Program-made: the position numbers and the translations under genes
Shown: in pieces, positions 45,644-54,652 of the stretch
Position numbering within the stretch: the stretch's first letter is position 1
Layout: each line of letters opens with the position of its first letter
Source of the DNA: Amycolatopsis sp.
GTDB taxonomy: Bacteria > Actinomycetota > Actinomycetes > Mycobacteriales > Pseudonocardiaceae
Length of the DNA: 64,000 nucleotides
Assembly (NCBI RefSeq): GCF_025464955.1
Contig: NZ_JAODNM010000131.1
Location: 1-64,000, forward strand
Reading direction: 5' to 3'
Notes under the pieces: generated by a model
Databases searched by the model: none
Seen by the model: the letters and a program-made list of their open reading frames with translations, nothing else
Told to the model about the DNA's origin: nothing

Positions 45644-48600
45644 AGCAGCGCTGCGAGTCGAGTTGCTGGGATCGCTGCGCGCGTGGCTCGGCGACGACGA
45701 GCTCGCCTTGGGGCCGGCCCGCCAGCGCGCCGTGTTCGCGGTGCTCGCGGCCGATCCGGGACGTCCGGTTTCGCGGGCCGAGCTGATCAGCGCGGTCTGG
45801 GGCGACGCCGCGCCGGCGAGCGCCGAAGGCAGCGTGCACACCTACGTCTCGGGGCTGCGCCGGAGCATGGATCCGCAGCGTTCCCGCTGGTCGACCGACG
45901 GGCGGCTGCTGTCCGACACGACCGGCTACCAGCTCGAGCTGGCGCCGGAAAACCTCGACCTGCGCGTGTTCGGTGCCCTCCGGGAGCACGCCGCGGCACG
46001 GTTCACCGACGGCGACCACCGCGGGGTCGTGGACGCGCTCGACGCCGCGTTGGCGCTGTGGAGAGGTGAAGCCTTTTCAGGTGTGCCCGGCCCGTTCGCC
46101 GAACAGCGCCGCGAACACCTCGACAAGCTCCGGATCCGCTCACTCGAACAACGCGCGGTGAGCATGCTCGCGCTGGGCGGCCACACCGAGCTCGTGGCCG
46201 AGCTCGCCGTGCTCGTGCAGGAACACCCGCTCCGCGAATCCCTGTGGGAATCGCTGATGATCGCGCTGTACCGAAGCGGACGGCACGCCGAAGCACTCGA
46301 GGGTTTCCAGCACGTCCGGAACATTCTTCGCGAGGAGCTCGGGATCGAGCCTGGGCCGGCGATCCGCCTGGTGCACCAGCGGATCCTGACCAACGACCCG
46401 ATCCTCGATGCCCCTGTCGTCGAGCCCGCGGCTCGAAGCAGCGAAGACGTCGTCCCCGCAAAGCTGCTCTCGGTGGTCCCCGCACAGGTGTCCCGGGCGC
46501 TGCACCGCAACTCGCCGAGCGAACCTTTCCTCGGCCGCGAGGGCGAGACGGCGCGCCTGCGCAAGCTGGTCTCCGACGTGCTGGCCGGACGCGGGCGTTC
46601 GGTGTGGATCGAAGGGCCGCCGGGCATCGGCAAGTCGGAACTGCTGACCGTGGCACTGGCCGACGCCGGCGGCCGGGGCTGCCAGGTGGCCTGGGCGGTG
46701 GCCGAAGAGCTGGGGCGGCGGTTCCCGCTGCAGGTGATCATGGACTGCCTCGGCTTCGAAACCGCCGACGGGCAGCGGCACCGGACGTCCCCGGGCGGCG
46801 ACCCGGTCCTGTCCGCGGTCGACCAGCTGCTCGCGCACGTCGACGAGCTGTGCGCCCGCGCACCGCTGATGCTGGTGATCGACGATCTGCAGTGGGCCGA
46901 CGACGCCAGTGTGCTGATGTGGCACCGCTTGTCCGCCGCGACCCGGCAGCTGCCGCTGCTGCTGGTCGCGGCGTCCCGTCCGTCCCCCGACCGCGTCGAG
47001 CTGGCCCAGCTGCGCCGCGCGGTGGAGATGCGCGACGACGAGGTCATGCTGCTGAAGCCGCTGGCCACGGTCGACACCGAAGGACTGATCGGCGAGCTCG
47101 TCGGCGCCAACCCCGGGCCGGGACTCAGGGCGATGGCGGCCCGCGCCTTCGGAAACCCGCTCTACCTGCGCGAGGTGATCGACGCGCTGATGCGTGAGGG
47201 TGCGGTCGGGATCGTCGACGGCACCGCGGACATCAAGGGCGACTCGTTCTACGTCGCGCCGGGTTCCTTGGTCGCCGCGGTCGGCAACCGGCTGGACTTC
47301 CTGTCCGAGCCGACGCGCGAAGTGCTCCGCCGTGCCGCACTGCTCGGGATGGAGTTCGGCGTCGCCGAGGTGTCGGCGACGATGGGCAAAGCGCCGTCGG
47401 AGCTGCTCGACGCATTCGAAGAGGGCGTTGCCTCAAGCGTGATCATCGAGGCGGGAGCCCAGCTGGCGTTCCGGCACCCGATGCTGCGGCAGTCGCTGTA
47501 CGAGGGCATTCCCGCCGACGTCCGGGTGGCCTGGCACCGGCGCGCGGCCGAGGCGCTTTCCGCTACCGGCGCGCCCGTCGAGCGGGTAGCGGAGCAGCTG
47601 GTCGCGGTGCCCGCCGCCGGCGACGCCTGGGTGGTCGACTGGCTCGCCACCCACCACGACCGGCTCGCCGAGCGTGCCCCGCTGATCGCCGTCGACCTGG
47701 TCGGCCAGAGCCTCGACACCTTCCCACCCGGTGACGCGCACCGACAAGACCTGCTACTCGCGCTGGTCCGAGTGCTCCACCGGTTGGACCGCGAGCCGGA
47801 GCAGCAAGCCCGCGAAGCGCTCGAAACCGCGACCGATCCGGCTAGCTCGGCGGAGCTACGGCACATCCTCGCGGCGATCCTGTACCGCCGGGGCAGGACC
47901 GAGGCGGCCGTCGCCGTGCTCGACGACAACAACGGTCCCGAAATCCCGGAGCTCTGGCGCGAACGCACCCGCTCGCTGCTCGCCAACTTCCGGCGCGGCG
48001 ACCTCAGCGACCTCGACGCGACGGTCGCAGGCGCCCGCAAGGCGCTGGAGTCCACGCTGGCGTCGAACGACCGATACCCGGCCGCCCACGCACTGCAGAC
48101 GCTCTGGCTGGTGGACACGATCCGCCGCGACCACCGCACGGCGCTGGGGTACATCAACCGAGCGCTGGACGTGGTCAGCCGCGGCGACGGGCTGGCGGGC
48201 ATGCGGTTCGACCTGCTGGACAACCGGATGTTCAGCCTGCAGAACCTCGACCGGCTCGACGACGCCGAGGCGGCACTGCGGTCCGCCCGCGAGGTCGCCG
48301 CGGAAAACTCCCTGCCGCACGGACTGCAGGTGTCCGCGGCGGTGCAGCAGTACTGGCGCGGGCACTGGGACGAGGCGCTGGTCGAGCTCGACACCGTCAC
48401 CGAGGACGGCCCGGCGATCACCTTCCACGGCCTGCGCGAGCCCGGCGCCGCGGCCTTGCTGCTCCACGGCGTCGCCGCGCTGATCTCCGGTCGCCGCGGC
48501 AGAAGCGCGGAAGCCGCCTCGCATCTCGACGCCGCCGACGGTCACCTGCCGGTGAGTGACGCGGAGCGCGAGAGCTGTGACTTCCTGCTCGTCGCGCGCT

Positions 48601-49322
48601 CGCTGTCGGCGGAGCAACGTGGCGAACCGGCACTCGCGATCGAGCTGCTCGCCCCGATTCTCGACACCACGTACGCGCAGTTGATGCTGCGCCACCAATG
48701 GCTGCCGGACCTCACCCGGCTCGCCGTCGACACGGGCCACCTCGACTGCGCGCGGGCGGCACTCGCGGTGTGCGACGAGGAAGCCGAAAAAGAGGTCGTG
48801 CCTGCCAGGGCAGCCGCTGCGGCGGCGAGGTGCCGGGCACTGATCGACGGCGACCCGGAGCCGATGCTGGCCGTGGCCGCGCACTACCGGACGGTCGGGC
48901 GGCGCCTGGAGATGGCGTCCGCGCAGGAAGACGCCGCTGTCCTACTGGCACGGCACGGGCGGCTCGCCGAAGCGCGGGCGAACTTCGACGCGGCCGTCAA
49001 GGAGTTCGCCACGGTGGGAGCGCTGTGGGACATCCGGCGGGCCGAGTCGCGGCTGCGGGAGTTCGGCGTCGTCGGCACGGGTGCCTCGGCCGAACGGCTT
49101 GCGGAAAGCGGCTGGTCCTCGCTGTCCGACGTCGAGACGAAGATCGCGACGCTGGTCGCGCTCGGCCGGTCCAACCCGGGGATCGCGCGGGAGCTCGCCC
49201 TGCCCCGCCGGACGGTCCAGGCGCACGTCGCGCGCGTACTGGCGAAGCTGGGTGCCAACTCCCGCATCGGCATCGTCGCCGAGGTCACCGAGAACCTCGG
49301 CCGGATCGCTCCCGCTGGATGA
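45636..49322 (+). CDS. Second SARP-ATPase activator, with C-terminal LuxR helix-turn-helix
   Basis: This 1228-residue paralogue of the preceding gene has a SARP winged helix (from ALRVELLGSLRAWLGDDELA), BTAD domain, ATPase with Walker A GPPGIGKSEL (near 326) and Walker B LMLVIDDLQWAD (near 411-422), a long TPR-like region and, unlike its neighbour, a C-terminal LuxR-type HTH (about 1160-1222: LSDVETKIATLVALGRSNPG, then RTVQAHVARVLAKLG). It therefore has two DNA-binding domains, one at each end. GTG 45636 lies inside the last codons of the upstream gene. Its 3' end overlaps the convergent permease gene by 38 bases. Confidence 0.9.
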   Translation: MSEAALRVELLGSLRAWLGDDELALGPARQRAVFAVLAADPGRPVSRAELISAVWGDAAPASAEGSVHTYVSGLRRSMDPQRSRWSTDGRLLSDTTGYQLELAPENLDLRVFGALREHAAARFTDGDHRGVVDALDAALALWRGEAFSGVPGPFAEQRREHLDKLRIRSLEQRAVSMLALGGHTELVAELAVLVQEHPLRESLWESLMIALYRSGRHAEALEGFQHVRNILREELGIEPGPAIRLVHQRILTNDPILDAPVVEPAARSSEDVVPAKLLSVVPAQVSRALHRNSPSEPFLGREGETARLRKLVSDVLAGRGRSVWIEGPPGIGKSELLTVALADAGGRGCQVAWAVAEELGRRFPLQVIMDCLGFETADGQRHRTSPGGDPVLSAVDQLLAHVDELCARAPLMLVIDDLQWADDASVLMWHRLSAATRQLPLLLVAASRPSPDRVELAQLRRAVEMRDDEVMLLKPLATVDTEGLIGELVGANPGPGLRAMAARAFGNPLYLREVIDALMREGAVGIVDGTADIKGDSFYVAPGSLVAAVGNRLDFLSEPTREVLRRAALLGMEFGVAEVSATMGKAPSELLDAFEEGVASSVIIEAGAQLAFRHPMLRQSLYEGIPADVRVAWHRRAAEALSATGAPVERVAEQLVAVPAAGDAWVVDWLATHHDRLAERAPLIAVDLVGQSLDTFPPGDAHRQDLLLALVRVLHRLDREPEQQAREALETATDPASSAELRHILAAILYRRGRTEAAVAVLDDNNGPEIPELWRERTRSLLANFRRGDLSDLDATVAGARKALESTLASNDRYPAAHALQTLWLVDTIRRDHRTALGYINRALDVVSRGDGLAGMRFDLLDNRMFSLQNLDRLDDAEAALRSAREVAAENSLPHGLQVSAAVQQYWRGHWDEALVELDTVTEDGPAITFHGLREPGAAALLLHGVAALISGRRGRSAEAASHLDAADGHLPVSDAERESCDFLLVARSLSAEQRGEPALAIELLAPILDTTYAQLMLRHQWLPDLTRLAVDTGHLDCARAALAVCDEEAEKEVVPARAAAAAARCRALIDGDPEPMLAVAAHYRTVGRRLEMASAQEDAAVLLARHGRLAEARANFDAAVKEFATVGALWDIRRAESRLREFGVVGTGASAERLAESGWSSLSDVETKIATLVALGRSNPGIARELALPRRTVQAHVARVLAKLGANSRIGIVAEVTENLGRIAPAG

Positions 49323-50145
49323 ACGGGCTGCGCATGGTCCCCGTGACGATCTGGCGTGCCAACAGGACGAACAGCACGAGCACCGGGAGCACGCCGAGGG
49401 TCGCGCCGGTGAGCATCAGCGAATAGTCGGTGTAATAGCCGCTCGCCAGCGTCGACAGCGCGACCTGGACGGTCGGGCTGGTGCTGGGGTCGAGCACCAC
49501 CAGCGGCCAGAAGAAGTCGTTCCAGGCGGCGAGAAACGTCAACATCGCGAGTACCGCGGCCTGCGGTCGCAGCGCCGGGACGGCGACGTGCCAGAAGCTC
49601 CGCAGCAGCGAGCAACCATCCATTGTGGACGCGTCGATCAGCTCCTGTGGCACGGCCGCTTCGCACGCCTGCCGCATCCAGAACACGCTGAACGCGCTGA
49701 CCAGTCCGGGCACGATCACCGCTTCCAGCCTGCCGTACCAGCCGAGATGGCCCACGACCATGTAGAGTGGGATCACGCCGAGCTGCGAGGGCACCATCAC
49801 CGTGCCGATGACGAGCAGGAAAAGCGTGTCGCGGCCGGGGAAACGCAAGCGGGCGAAGGCGAACCCGGCCAGGCACGACAGCACGACGTTGGACACCATG
49901 ACCGTCGTCGAGACAATGAGCGAGTTTCCCAGTGCCAGCCAGAAGTCCGACTTCGCGAACACGTTGCGGATGTTGTCCAGCAGGTGCCCGCCCGGCACGA
50001 GCGGCGGGGTGGCGTCCCCGATCGCGGAACTGTCGCTTGAGGACACTACGTATGACCAGTAGAGCGGGAAGGCTGACGCCACAACCACGGCGATGAGCAG
50101 TCCGTAGACCAGTGGTCCCGGCCCACGAACAGTTTTCGCGCGCAC
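49285..50145 (-). CDS. Carbohydrate ABC transporter permease (MalG type)
   Basis: This 286-residue inner-membrane permease with six hydrophobic segments has the EAA loop AAVPQELIDASTMDGCSLLRSF (broken: AAVPQELIDAS, TMDGCSLLRSF) near 164-185 that contacts the ATPase. It pairs with the MalF-type permease three bases upstream and with the binding protein before that. No ATPase gene is present, as is usual in actinomycetes, where a shared MsiK-like ATPase serves many sugar importers. Confidence 0.92.
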   Translation of the reverse strand: MRAKTVRGPGPLVYGLLIAVVVASAFPLYWSYVVSSSDSSAIGDATPPLVPGGHLLDNIRNVFAKSDFWLALGNSLIVSTTVMVSNVVLSCLAGFAFARLRFPGRDTLFLLVIGTVMVPSQLGVIPLYMVVGHLGWYGRLEAVIVPGLVSAFSVFWMRQACEAAVPQELIDASTMDGCSLLRSFWHVAVPALRPQAAVLAMLTFLAAWNDFFWPLVVLDPSTSPTVQVALSTLASGYYTDYSLMLTGATLGVLPVLVLFVLLARQIVTGTMRSPFIQRERSGRGSR

Positions 50146-50148
50146 AGG

Positions 50149-51069
50149 TCAGCCCCTTCCCGCGAAGCGGCGGATCAGGCCGAGGTTCACCAACGAGCAG
50201 AGGACGCACAGCGCGAACACGACCCAGGCGATGGTCGCGGCGTAGCCGGCGTCGAAATGCCCGAAACCCTTCTCGTACAAGTACATCGTGAGCGTCTGGA
50301 ACTGCCGGTCATTCCCCCCGGTGCCCGCGGTGCCCGACGCGTCGAACAACTGCGGCTCGGCGAACAGCTGGAGGCCGCCGATGGTCGAGACGATCACGGT
50401 GAACACGATCGTCGGCCGGATCCCGGGCACGGTGACCGACCAGAACCGGCGCCACCGCGAAGCGCCGTCGAGCTCGGCGGCCTCGTACAGGTCGTCCGGC
50501 ACGCTCTGCATCGCCGCGAGGTAGAGGAGCGCGTCATACCCGGTCCAGCGCCAGATCACCATCACCGCGATCGCGAGATGCGAGGACCAGACGTGGGCCT
50601 GCCAGTCGATGGGGCTGACCCCGAAAAACCCGAGAACCCAGTTCACCACGCCGAAATCGCGACCGAAGAGCTGCGCGAACACCAGCGCGACCGCGACCAC
50701 GGACACCACGTTCGGCAGCAGGACCGCCGCCCGCCACATCGTCCTCGCGCGCAGCGGCCGGTCCAGCAGCGCCGCGATGCCGAGCGCGGCGAGCAGCTGC
50801 GGGATGGTGGACAGCAGGAAGATACTCGCGGTGTTGCCCAAGGCGTTGTAGAAATCGGGGTCGGTGAAGAGCTTCTCGTAGTTCCCGAGGCCGACGAACC
50901 CGCCGTCGCCGTTGATCAGCTGCCAGTGGTGGAGCGAGATCCACCCCGTGTAGAGCAGCGGGAACAGCCCGAACACCGCGAACAGAACGAAAAACGGCGC
51001 GACGAACAGGAACGGGGTGACCCGCGCGTCGAGACGGGCGAACACTGCCCGGCTATTTCGCCGCGTCAC
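50149..51069 (-). CDS. Carbohydrate ABC transporter permease (MalF type)
   Basis: This 306-residue permease has six hydrophobic segments and the EAA loop SVPDDLYEAAELDGASRWRR near 198-217. Its GTG start at 51069 (VTRRNSRAVFARLDARVTP) lies 17 bases inside the end of the binding-protein gene; in-frame codons further upstream overlap that gene more and lack similarity. It forms the membrane channel with the MalG-type partner. The substrate is unknown. Confidence 0.9.
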   Translation of the reverse strand: MTRRNSRAVFARLDARVTPFLFVAPFFVLFAVFGLFPLLYTGWISLHHWQLINGDGGFVGLGNYEKLFTDPDFYNALGNTASIFLLSTIPQLLAALGIAALLDRPLRARTMWRAAVLLPNVVSVVAVALVFAQLFGRDFGVVNWVLGFFGVSPIDWQAHVWSSHLAIAVMVIWRWTGYDALLYLAAMQSVPDDLYEAAELDGASRWRRFWSVTVPGIRPTIVFTVIVSTIGGLQLFAEPQLFDASGTAGTGGNDRQFQTLTMYLYEKGFGHFDAGYAATIAWVVFALCVLCSLVNLGLIRRFAGRG

Positions 51070-52330
51070 GTGCTTCCTGGATGGCTTGTGCCCAAGCGGC
51101 GTCCACGGACTGCCCACCGTCCTCCACCCGGCCCAGGGCCTGGCCGAACTTCGGGCGGACATCGGCGTCCTTCAAACCGCGGTAGTTCGGGCGCAGGCTG
51201 TCCGCCGAAGTCGCGTAGATCTTGCCGATCGGTGCGTCACTGAAGTACGGATCGGTCTTGTCGAGCACCGCGGGATCCATGTAGGCAGGCGGTTCGCTGG
51301 GCAGGATGTCTTCCGCGGCGAACACGGCCTTCTCCTGCTCCGGCGAAGTCAGCCACTTCGCGAGGTCGTAGGCCTGCTGCTGGTGGGCGCCCTGCGCAGG
51401 TATGGTCAGGTAGGAACCGCCCCAGTTCCCGCTGCCGCCCGGCACGCTCGTGACGTCCCACTTGCCGGCGTTCCCCGCGCCGCCCGCGTCGTGGATCTGG
51501 GTCAGCATCCAGGCCGGGCACGTCATCGTGGCGAAGGTGCCCTGTTTGATCGCCACCGTCCACGGCTGGGTGAACGGGACGACCTTCGCCGTCTCACCCT
51601 TCGCGCCGATGGCGCCGGCGAGGTAGAACGCCCGGTGGACGTTGGGATTGCGGTCCGCGATGAACGAATCGTCCGCTTTCGAGAAGAAGTTCTCCTCGGC
51701 CTGGTTCAGGATCGCGGTGTAGACGTTGCCCGCGGAGTCGGTGAACTTGGTGCCAGGAACCTTCGCGGTGAACCTGTCCCCGACGGCGCCGAAGTCCTCC
51801 CAGGTCGGCCAGAGCTTGGCGACCTCGGTGCGATCGGTGGGCAACCCGGCCTTCGCGAAAAGGTCCTTGCGGTAGCAGAGGGCGAGGCTGCCCATGTCGG
51901 TGCCGAGGCCCATCACGTCCTTGCCACCGTCGGCGAGCCCCTGCTGCCACTTCCACGGCGTCCACTGGTTCTGCAGGCTGGTGGCGCCGAATTTGCCCAG
52001 GTCGGCGAACTTGTCCGCGGATTGGCGGAACTGGGGCATGTACTGCTCTTCGATGGCCTCGACGTCGGCGGCACCGCGCCCGGCCGCCAGCTGGGTCGCG
52101 AGCCCCTTGTGATGGGTGTCGAAATCGGTGACCAGGCTCTTGATCTGGACGTCGGGATGCAAGGCCTCGTACTGCCTGAACAGCGTGTCGTAGCCGAATT
52201 CACCGAAGGTCGCGACGCTGAGCACCACTTTGTCCGACGGCGCCGAGGAACAGCCCGCTACCAGGACCAACACCCCGGACATGCCCATGCCCAGCACTGC
52301 TACCAGCCGGCCCGCCCGCCCGAACGCCAT
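51053..52330 (-). CDS. Sugar-binding lipoprotein of the ABC importer
   Basis: This 425-residue family 1 solute-binding protein has a signal peptide and lipobox VAGC (Cys27), with the SBP features VVLSVATFGEFGYDTLFRQY, GTDMGSLALCYRKDLFAKAG and GKWDVTSVPGGSGNWGGSYL. These resemble cellobiose/oligosaccharide-binding proteins. It heads the operon SBP, permease, permease. GAGAGGA precedes the ATG. The upstream 128 bases contain an inverted repeat and separate it from a LuxR-type gene on the same strand. Confidence 0.9.
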   Translation of the reverse strand: MAFGRAGRLVAVLGMGMSGVLVLVAGCSSAPSDKVVLSVATFGEFGYDTLFRQYEALHPDVQIKSLVTDFDTHHKGLATQLAAGRGAADVEAIEEQYMPQFRQSADKFADLGKFGATSLQNQWTPWKWQQGLADGGKDVMGLGTDMGSLALCYRKDLFAKAGLPTDRTEVAKLWPTWEDFGAVGDRFTAKVPGTKFTDSAGNVYTAILNQAEENFFSKADDSFIADRNPNVHRAFYLAGAIGAKGETAKVVPFTQPWTVAIKQGTFATMTCPAWMLTQIHDAGGAGNAGKWDVTSVPGGSGNWGGSYLTIPAQGAHQQQAYDLAKWLTSPEQEKAVFAAEDILPSEPPAYMDPAVLDKTDPYFSDAPIGKIYATSADSLRPNYRGLKDADVRPKFGQALGRVEDGGQSVDAAWAQAIQEARDAAK

Positions 52331-52387
52331 GGGGGTTCCTCTCGTCGACCAATCGCCATCCGCGGGGAGATCTTCCCGCAGCTGCTT

Positions 52388-52401
52388 TGACTCGACCGAG
52401 T
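52388..52401. promoter_or_regulatory. Inverted repeat upstream of the sugar importer operon
   Basis: GACTCG and CGAGTC are perfect 6-bp arms with a 2-base centre, about 58 bases before the binding-protein ATG. Nearby (52438-52465) the sequence TCGGATCAGGTC occurs in near-repeats. The region 52331-52458 holds no gene. Confidence 0.4.
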
Positions 52402-52458
52402 CGGGAGGGTGGAGCGGCGTTCAGGGCGTCGGATCAGGTCGGATCCTCTCGGATCAGG

Positions 52459-53082
52459 TCAGATCATGCCGGCGCGCATCGCGTAGGCGACGGCGTGCGG
52501 ACGGTTCTTCAGCTTCAGCCGGCTCGTCAGCGCGTAGATGACGTTCTTGACGGTGCGTTCGGAGTAGCAGAGCTTGCCGGCGATCTCTGCGGTGTCCCAG
52601 CCGTCGGCCATCAGCCGCAGCACGTCGATCTCGCGCGGGGTCAGCCCGGACGCGCTGAGCCCGCGCGGGGCAAGCACCTCGCGCTGCAGGCGCCGGACGT
52701 GCTCGAGCAGCTCGCCCAGCAGGTCGGGGGGCATGACACCGCCGCCGGCGGCCGCGGACAGGACGCTGCCGACGAGCCGGTCACCGGTGGCCGCCGCTCG
52801 CGACAGCACCGAGACGACCCGGCATTCGACGGCGGTCAGCAGGTCTGCTTCCTTGAGCTCGTTGGTCACGAGGACCTTCGAGACGAGGGCTTCGGTACCG
52901 AAGCCGCGCATCATCGAGACCACCTTCGGGGTGATCCGGTCGACCGCGACAACAAGGACGTCGCGGTCGGTCAGCTCGTCCCGCGAGACTACGGACATCT
53001 CCGGCCTGGACCTGAGGTAGCTGGTGAGGCCGGCCAGGGTGATCGGGTCCGAAGCCTGCACGGCGACACGTACGGGGTCCAT
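52459..53082 (-). CDS. LuxR-type regulator with degenerate receiver domain (paralogue 1)
   Basis: This 207-residue protein is laid out like a NarL response regulator. The C-terminal HTH is intact (LTPREIDVLRLMADGWDTAE, then RTVKNVIYALTSRLKL). The receiver half is not canonical: the acidic pair is reduced (VQASDPI), the phosphoacceptor strand reads VLVVAVDRI with alanine at the usual aspartate position, and the conserved lysine is arginine (VSVLSRA). Phosphorylation is therefore unlikely. It is a paralogue of the protein at 53513-54148. No kinase gene is nearby. Confidence 0.8.
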   Translation of the reverse strand: MDPVRVAVQASDPITLAGLTSYLRSRPEMSVVSRDELTDRDVLVVAVDRITPKVVSMMRGFGTEALVSKVLVTNELKEADLLTAVECRVVSVLSRAAATGDRLVGSVLSAAAGGGVMPPDLLGELLEHVRRLQREVLAPRGLSASGLTPREIDVLRLMADGWDTAEIAGKLCYSERTVKNVIYALTSRLKLKNRPHAVAYAMRAGMI

Positions 53083-53184
53083 CTCGTACCTCCAGGCTAG
53101 TCAGCTCACAGTCAGTGTGCCGTCACGAACTTCATATTGTCTCTACGCCGCGCCCGTCCAGCGGATCATCGCAGGTCAGAACGA

Positions 53185-53201
53185 GTATCTACGTGTGATA
53201 C
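53185..53201. promoter_or_regulatory. Inverted repeat upstream of the first LuxR-type gene
   Basis: GTATC and GATAC form a 5-bp inverted repeat with a 7-base spacer, within a relatively AT-rich 145-base intergenic region (53083-53227) that should hold the promoter of the 52459-53082 gene. Confidence 0.35.
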
Positions 53202-53227
53202 AGGCATCAGCATGGCACTGTAGAACC

Positions 53228-53500
53228 TCATTCGGTGGCCTCGGCGACATCCTTTGCGTCAGGCCCTATCACGCGCGCGGATTGATCTACGCATGCGGCG
53301 AGGTTCGCACTCGTCTTGAAGAGCGCGGAGAGTCCCGCGTTGCGAGCCCTGGCCGCGGCAGGATTCTCCGTTTCCGCGACGTCGCCGGTCGGCGGCACAG
53401 CATCCAGCACGTGGCGCAGGTCCGCCGCCGCGCCGCGCAGGCGCCGCCGCAGTGCGACGGTGAAGTCTTCGGGGTCCTCGCGTACGCCGTCCTGGTTCAT
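53228..53500 (-). CDS. Small hypothetical protein
   Basis: This 90-residue, helix-rich protein has no membrane segment or motif I recognise. It begins MNQDGVREDPEDFTVALRRR and has a charged N-terminal half and an Ala-rich C-terminal half. It follows the second LuxR-type regulator by 12 bases on the same strand, so it is probably cotranscribed. It might bind the degenerate receiver, but this is only a context guess. Confidence 0.55.
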   Translation of the reverse strand: MNQDGVREDPEDFTVALRRRLRGAAADLRHVLDAVPPTGDVAETENPAAARARNAGLSALFKTSANLAACVDQSARVIGPDAKDVAEATE

Positions 53501-53512
53501 GGTCGGATCCCT

Positions 53513-54148
53513 TCAGATGACGCCGGCGCGCAGGGCGTAGGCGACGGCGTGTGCCCTCGTGTTGAGGCCGTACCGGGTCATCAGCGTGTGAAGCACGTTC
53601 TTGACCGTGCGCTCCGAGTACGCGAGCTTCACGGCGATCTCCTCGGTGCCGAAGCCCTCGGCGACGAGGCGGAGCACGTCGCGCTCGCGTGCGGCGAGAC
53701 CCGAGAGGGTCAGGCCGTGCGGCTCGAGCACGTCCCGTCGCATGCGGTCGAGCTGGGCGAGCAGCAGCCCCTGCAGGGTCGGCGGCAGGAACGCCGCGCC
53801 GTGGCTGACCGCGAGGACCGTCGACACGAGCTCGGCGTCCCCGGTTTCACTGCGGAGCAGCACGGCGGCGACCCCGCATTCGATGGCCGTCATCAGGTCG
53901 CCGGCCCGGAAGTGGTCGGTGACGAGAACGCACCGCGGCTGCGAAGGGGTATCGGAGGCGGCGCGGACCTCGCGGAGGAAGGTGAAGACGTCGTCGCCGG
54001 CGAACTCCTCGACGATGACGATCACTTTGGCTTGGGCATATTCAGCGCTGTCGACCACGCTCAGTTGCGGGCTGCCGCTCAACATGCTGACCGCACCGAG
54101 CCCGGTGACCTGATCAGATGCCCGGACGGCGACTTCAACCACTTCCAC
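53513..54148 (-). CDS. LuxR-type regulator with degenerate receiver domain (paralogue 2)
   Basis: This 211-residue paralogue of the 52459-53082 protein has a good LuxR HTH (LAARERDVLRLVAEGFGTEE, then RTVKNVLHTLMTRYGLN) and a receiver-like N-terminal domain without the phosphorylation site: the third strand reads VIVIVEEFAG, with no aspartate, and the final lysine position is arginine (VAAVLLRS). It is followed by the 90-residue gene. The 193-base upstream region contains an AT-rich patch that should be its promoter. A ligand, partner protein or mere abundance may regulate it instead of phosphorylation. Confidence 0.8.
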   Translation of the reverse strand: MEVVEVAVRASDQVTGLGAVSMLSGSPQLSVVDSAEYAQAKVIVIVEEFAGDDVFTFLREVRAASDTPSQPRCVLVTDHFRAGDLMTAIECGVAAVLLRSETGDAELVSTVLAVSHGAAFLPPTLQGLLLAQLDRMRRDVLEPHGLTLSGLAARERDVLRLVAEGFGTEEIAVKLAYSERTVKNVLHTLMTRYGLNTRAHAVAYALRAGVI

Positions 54149-54341
54149 AGTGACTCCCTGCGACCTTATGCTGCGCCTTTGGTCACAGTCTGGACTAAGT
54201 CACTTCATAAACCCTCTATTGCACACACACAGTAATGAATTGGTCACATCTCGTTCACCCACTTGCCGCATCACGCCCACGTCGGCACCCCCCGGAGGGG
54301 CACGGGTCGGGACCGGGCCGGGCGCGCCGTCGCGGGGCGGG
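54149..54341. promoter_or_regulatory. Upstream region of LuxR-type paralogue 2
   Basis: This 193-base gap is AT-rich between about 54190 and 54260, an unusual composition for the window, and GC-rich beyond that next to the WXG100 stop. It should contain the promoter of the regulator. No coding frame of note was seen. Confidence 0.4.
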
Positions 54342-54599
54342 TCAGGGGGTGGGGCTGCCGGAGATCTCGGCCAGCGCGAGCTGCACGCGGCCCAGCGCCT
54401 CGGGCATCTTGGCCGCCGCCGCGTCCCACTTCGCCTTGCTGACGTTGTAGGCGTCGCGCGCTTCCGTGGTCCATTCCGGCAGGCTTCCCTGAACCTCCTG
54501 CTCGAGGTCGGTCAACATGGCGTGGATGCTGCTGGTGATCGACGCCATGTCACTGCACGTGCCCTCGGCGAGCGAGAAGTTGAAAGTGTAGGTAGGCAC
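54342..54599 (-). CDS. WXG100-like protein (WTT variant)
   Basis: This 85-residue helical-hairpin protein of the ESAT-6/CFP-10 superfamily has the turn EWTTEARDAY at 42-51, with threonine in place of the glycine of WxG. I use GTG 54599 (VPTYTFNFS), which has GGAAGGGG upstream; 28 codons of in-frame sequence before it overlap the partner gene. It lies 53 bases downstream of the WXG100 partner. The pair should form a heterodimer exported by an ESX/type VII system encoded elsewhere. Confidence 0.8.
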   Translation of the reverse strand: MPTYTFNFSLAEGTCSDMASITSSIHAMLTDLEQEVQGSLPEWTTEARDAYNVSKAKWDAAAAKMPEALGRVQLALAEISGSPTP

Positions 54600-54652
54600 A
54601 GCGAGCCCCTTCCGAATCCGGACTGAAACCAAGCAGGGGAAAAGAACTCCCG

